Positions 36,469 through 40,302 of a stretch of DNA of 42,172 nt are shown here, in pieces. The first letter of the stretch is position 1. The number at the start of each line of letters is the position of its first letter. Position numbers and translations under genes: made by a program. Below the pieces are notes generated by a model. It saw only the letters and a list, made by a program, of their open reading frames with translations, did no database searches and was not told where the DNA came from. The stretch is from Chara braunii (Eukaryota; Streptophyta; Charophyceae; Charales; Characeae), in the NCBI GenBank assembly GCA_003427395.1, contig BFEA01000020.1:741507-783678 (forward strand). Direction: 5' to 3'.

Positions 36469-39400
36469 ATGAAGAAGCTGGAGGCGGGTCGGTGCAGTGG
36501 GGAAAGAGGGTCGACTCAGTTTAGGAGCAGGGTGGGCACACTGGGGGAGGATTGGCCCAGTGAGAGAGGAGGGTGGAAGGGGTGAAGGGTCACCTCAGGT
36601 GATTAGTAGGATGGGCGCAGAGGCGGGGGACGTATGGTGGAGGGAGCATGGAGGCCGGGTGGAGGGTGGGAGTAATTTTACCAGAAGTTTGGAAAACTGC
36701 AAGAGGAGGTCCGGTGGATGGTGGGTGGAGAGGCTGGAGCAACGGGAAGGCAGCAGGTGAATGAAGGACGGGAGGCTGGAGACTATGCCTTGCCTACGGA
36801 CGGGTACAGCCCCCCCCAGGCAATCATAGGTCGGTGTAGAGCATCAACTAAAAACTTGATTGATTAATTGATTGATTGACAGATTGATTGATTGAATGAT
36901 TGAATGATTGATTGATCATTCATGGATTGGTTGATTGATTGATGGAGGGATTTATTGATTCATTGATTGATTGATTGTTTCATAGGGGGGGGAAAACAAA
37001 AAAGGAGAAAAAAGAGAACAAGGAAATGTGCGTGAAAAAAAAAAAGATTGATTGATTGATTGATGGGCGCGCGGGGGGTGGGCGAACCTCCGCCAACCAA
37101 CAGATCAATCAATCAATATATTTATATGTATAAGGCTAATGCCCCTCGTTTGTTGCCGTCTTCTCCCTATCTCCCTACGGTTTACCAGGCAGCTCTGTTT
37201 GATGATATGTAAGTTTAATTAAGTTGAAAGAAAAAAAAAACAACAACTGATTGATTGATTGATGTGTTGGTTGGTCAGGGGGTGGTCGCCGCCCCCCCCC
37301 TCTTTTCTTTTTGTGAATTCATCAATCAATCAACCAGCTGATGAATCAAATCAAGGAATCAATCAGCTCGTTTTGATGTCTTCTAGTTTTAAAGAATCTA
37401 AATAACGACCCAAAAATAGAAAGGAGGTTGTAGAGTTTTCTCAACTTTTTTGTGCTTTACAACCACGTTTTGTTCTTTTTTGTTTTTCGCACATGTTTCG
37501 GTGCCCTGTGCAGCATAGTACGGGCTCAGTACTAACAGCTGTACATTTGTTCGATTCACTGATCGAACAGCCTTACAATGGAACTGCCATGGGGCATATG
37601 GTGTACTACAAAGCCTAGAGAGTTTGCCACACTGTCCAGGAAGTGATTTTGAGACATGCTGCTCGGTTTCTTCTTTGGCTTTTGCCTTGCAGGAAATGCT
37701 CCAAGATGCACACCCAGCATTACGTCTGACATAACAAAACTGTTTCCGACAACTTCCCCCAGCAAACAGGAACTGCCAAGCAGATTGGATACTGATTACT
37801 TCATTCATCCCTTACGAGGCCTGCATAACAACAGTGGCACTCTTATGATTGAGGGGGATTTCCGATTACACACTCTCAGCGCACCCCCTGCCAATTCTCG
37901 ATCTCACTATCTCGGCCCACCGAATTGAGTCTGACACACACATACGTGCACTCGGACACACGCACACAGAGTCGAAAGGCTCGAAACTCATTAAGTAAGC
38001 ATATGGGATCCGTACAAGATTGGCTGACCACAAACATATTAAAAAATCACAGCAAATAGACTCAGAATCGTGATCTTGAGCAAACACCTTAGCGAGGCAG
38101 CATTTTCTCTGAAAAGTTCTGAGTTCCGGGCCTGCAACTGTATGGATCATTTCACACAGCGCAGAGCAACAAACTTTGCTTCTCAAAAAAATCGCTCACA
38201 GTAAAGAAAGAAAGATCGGTAGTATTCCCTCCTATGTCCTTGCAAGCGAAGCTGAAGCAGGTCATCTAGCGATCAGATTAACAGAACAGGATCCTTCTGA
38301 GTTACCGGGCCAGTCAGTTCAATGATGACATCTCAAGGCCGAAGCCCTTCAGAAAAAGGGGGAAAAAACAGGAAAGAGCAGCTGCGCACTGATGCCTGAG
38401 CGCACAAGACTCACGGCATACTCACATGAGGACTTTCGCAGATGCATCTGACCTCTTTTACAGTCCATCCTGGATGCAACTAACCGCAATTACGTCCACA
38501 GGTAAGTTGAAAAAGTCCCAGTGTGAGCATCGGCCTCGCCATGCCACTCGCCAAATGTACAAATTGAGAATGAATCTTTAGCTAGAATCTGGGAAGATGC
38601 ACTGCCATAAATTTTGTATTCTGTGCATTTGGTGAGTAGTGCGGCAAGGCCCTATGCCCAATGAAAGAAATGGGCAAACCGAGCAACTAGATAGTCGGTG
38701 TCCCTTCTTTTTTTGGTGAGTGGTAATCGATGTTGTTTGTGGATCCTTATGGAAGGATTTGTACGTGTGCAAGTGTTGTATATTCTTGACTTGCTGGGGG
38801 AAGAGTGTGAGGATTGAGCCCTCAAGTAGGGGCCTTGCCATGATGTACATGTTCTGGGCTAAGGCCCCAGCAAGCCTAGTGCCCGCCCTAAGTGAAGGCG
38901 GGCCAGCAAATCGACAAGAGCCCTCTGTGCAACATTTCACGAAGTGGGGTCCATACAGTTGCAGGACGCCAGTCGGTTGGAGTGCACCGAGTCTCGGATT
39001 TCAGCAAATGCTGAAAGCCCAGGGCCTCTGAGTTGGTTAGGCCCTGGGCATCTGAACGTGAGGCCGACAATGCATGCTGGGAAGAGAGGCCGAAAATGCC
39101 AAAGGGAAATCGGCCCACTGTCTGAATCTGGCCGCAGGCCTTGATGAAGGAGGCGCAACTGCCTTACCCCGGGGCCCAACTGTATCGAGTTGGCTTCAGC
39201 CTCTGGGCCCCGGTCACAGGCTGGCAGGGCGAGGCAGCGGGGATCTTGGCCAATGCTGGCATATGCGGGCACGCTGTGCACATGCAAGTGTGCTGCGCTA
39301 AGAAGAAGCAGGGCAGCGATAGGCGGTAGGGCGCTGCCTGCTTGCAGAGCACTGGCCGCCATAGCCGGGCCGCATGAGGGTGGAGGGGAGGTGAGGGCGA

Positions 39401-40254
39401 AGGTGGTACTTCGGAGGTGAAGGGCGCTGTGTGGGTAACAATGGAGAGTGTGGGGAAGAGGACACGTACCTGGTGATGGTGGAGGTCTGCATTGGTGTTG
39501 ACATCATCACTCGCTGGTAGTCAAGTTGTCTGGTTGCTGTTCATTGCTGTAGTTGTAGGATAGGCTGTAGAGTAGATAGGGTGCCTGGCGCCATTCACGA
39601 GAGAGAGCTACATTTGGGTTATGCTGTTGGTGTTGCCCTGGTGGGCATGGACATTGACTCACGATTCTTCTGTATCATTCTCAATGGGATGGTTACTCGG
39701 TTCCATGTGCTATCTGCTTTGGCTTTGAATACTTGGACTTCAGTGTGATTTTGCATTCTGGATTTCTGTGCTTCGTCCATACTCATGTTCCTTGCAAGAG
39801 GAGCAGGAGGGAGTTAAGTCTTTGTCGCCAAGGTCCGTAGTGTTTATGGCGTGCGGGGTTCTGACCTATGTCGAAGGCATGGTGCTGTTTGCGGTGTGTT
39901 GTTATTAGGGCTTACGAGTTTTTTTCTTCGTCTCGAAGACCTGAAACACCATTCTATCTCATAGAGGATCCATGTATCTCGTAGGATATCCATGTTCAGC
40001 TATGTTTGTTTTTCAAACAAACGACCACTGCTGCCTTTTTTTTACCCTGTGAAATGGGCCTTCCAATAAGCAGTGATTTTTTCGGTCTCTATCGACGGTT
40101 TGCCTGAAACAGCTACTGAAAAAATGGAAACTGCGGGCGTCGTGACTATCTCACTGCAAAAAAAAAAAAAAAAAAAGTGTGAACTAACTCACCATGCGGT
40201 CAAGGGCTTCGGTGTGCGAGCTCGCGCGCGCGCGCGTGTGTGTGTGTGTGTGTG

Positions 40255-40302
<48 letters not shown>

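Noticed and set aside
35316-36470. 384-codon minus-strand open frame starting in a Ser-Leu repeat
   Set aside because: It starts inside the GA microsatellite and then passes through several frames of RNase H/integrase remnants. It is chance openness of a decayed element.
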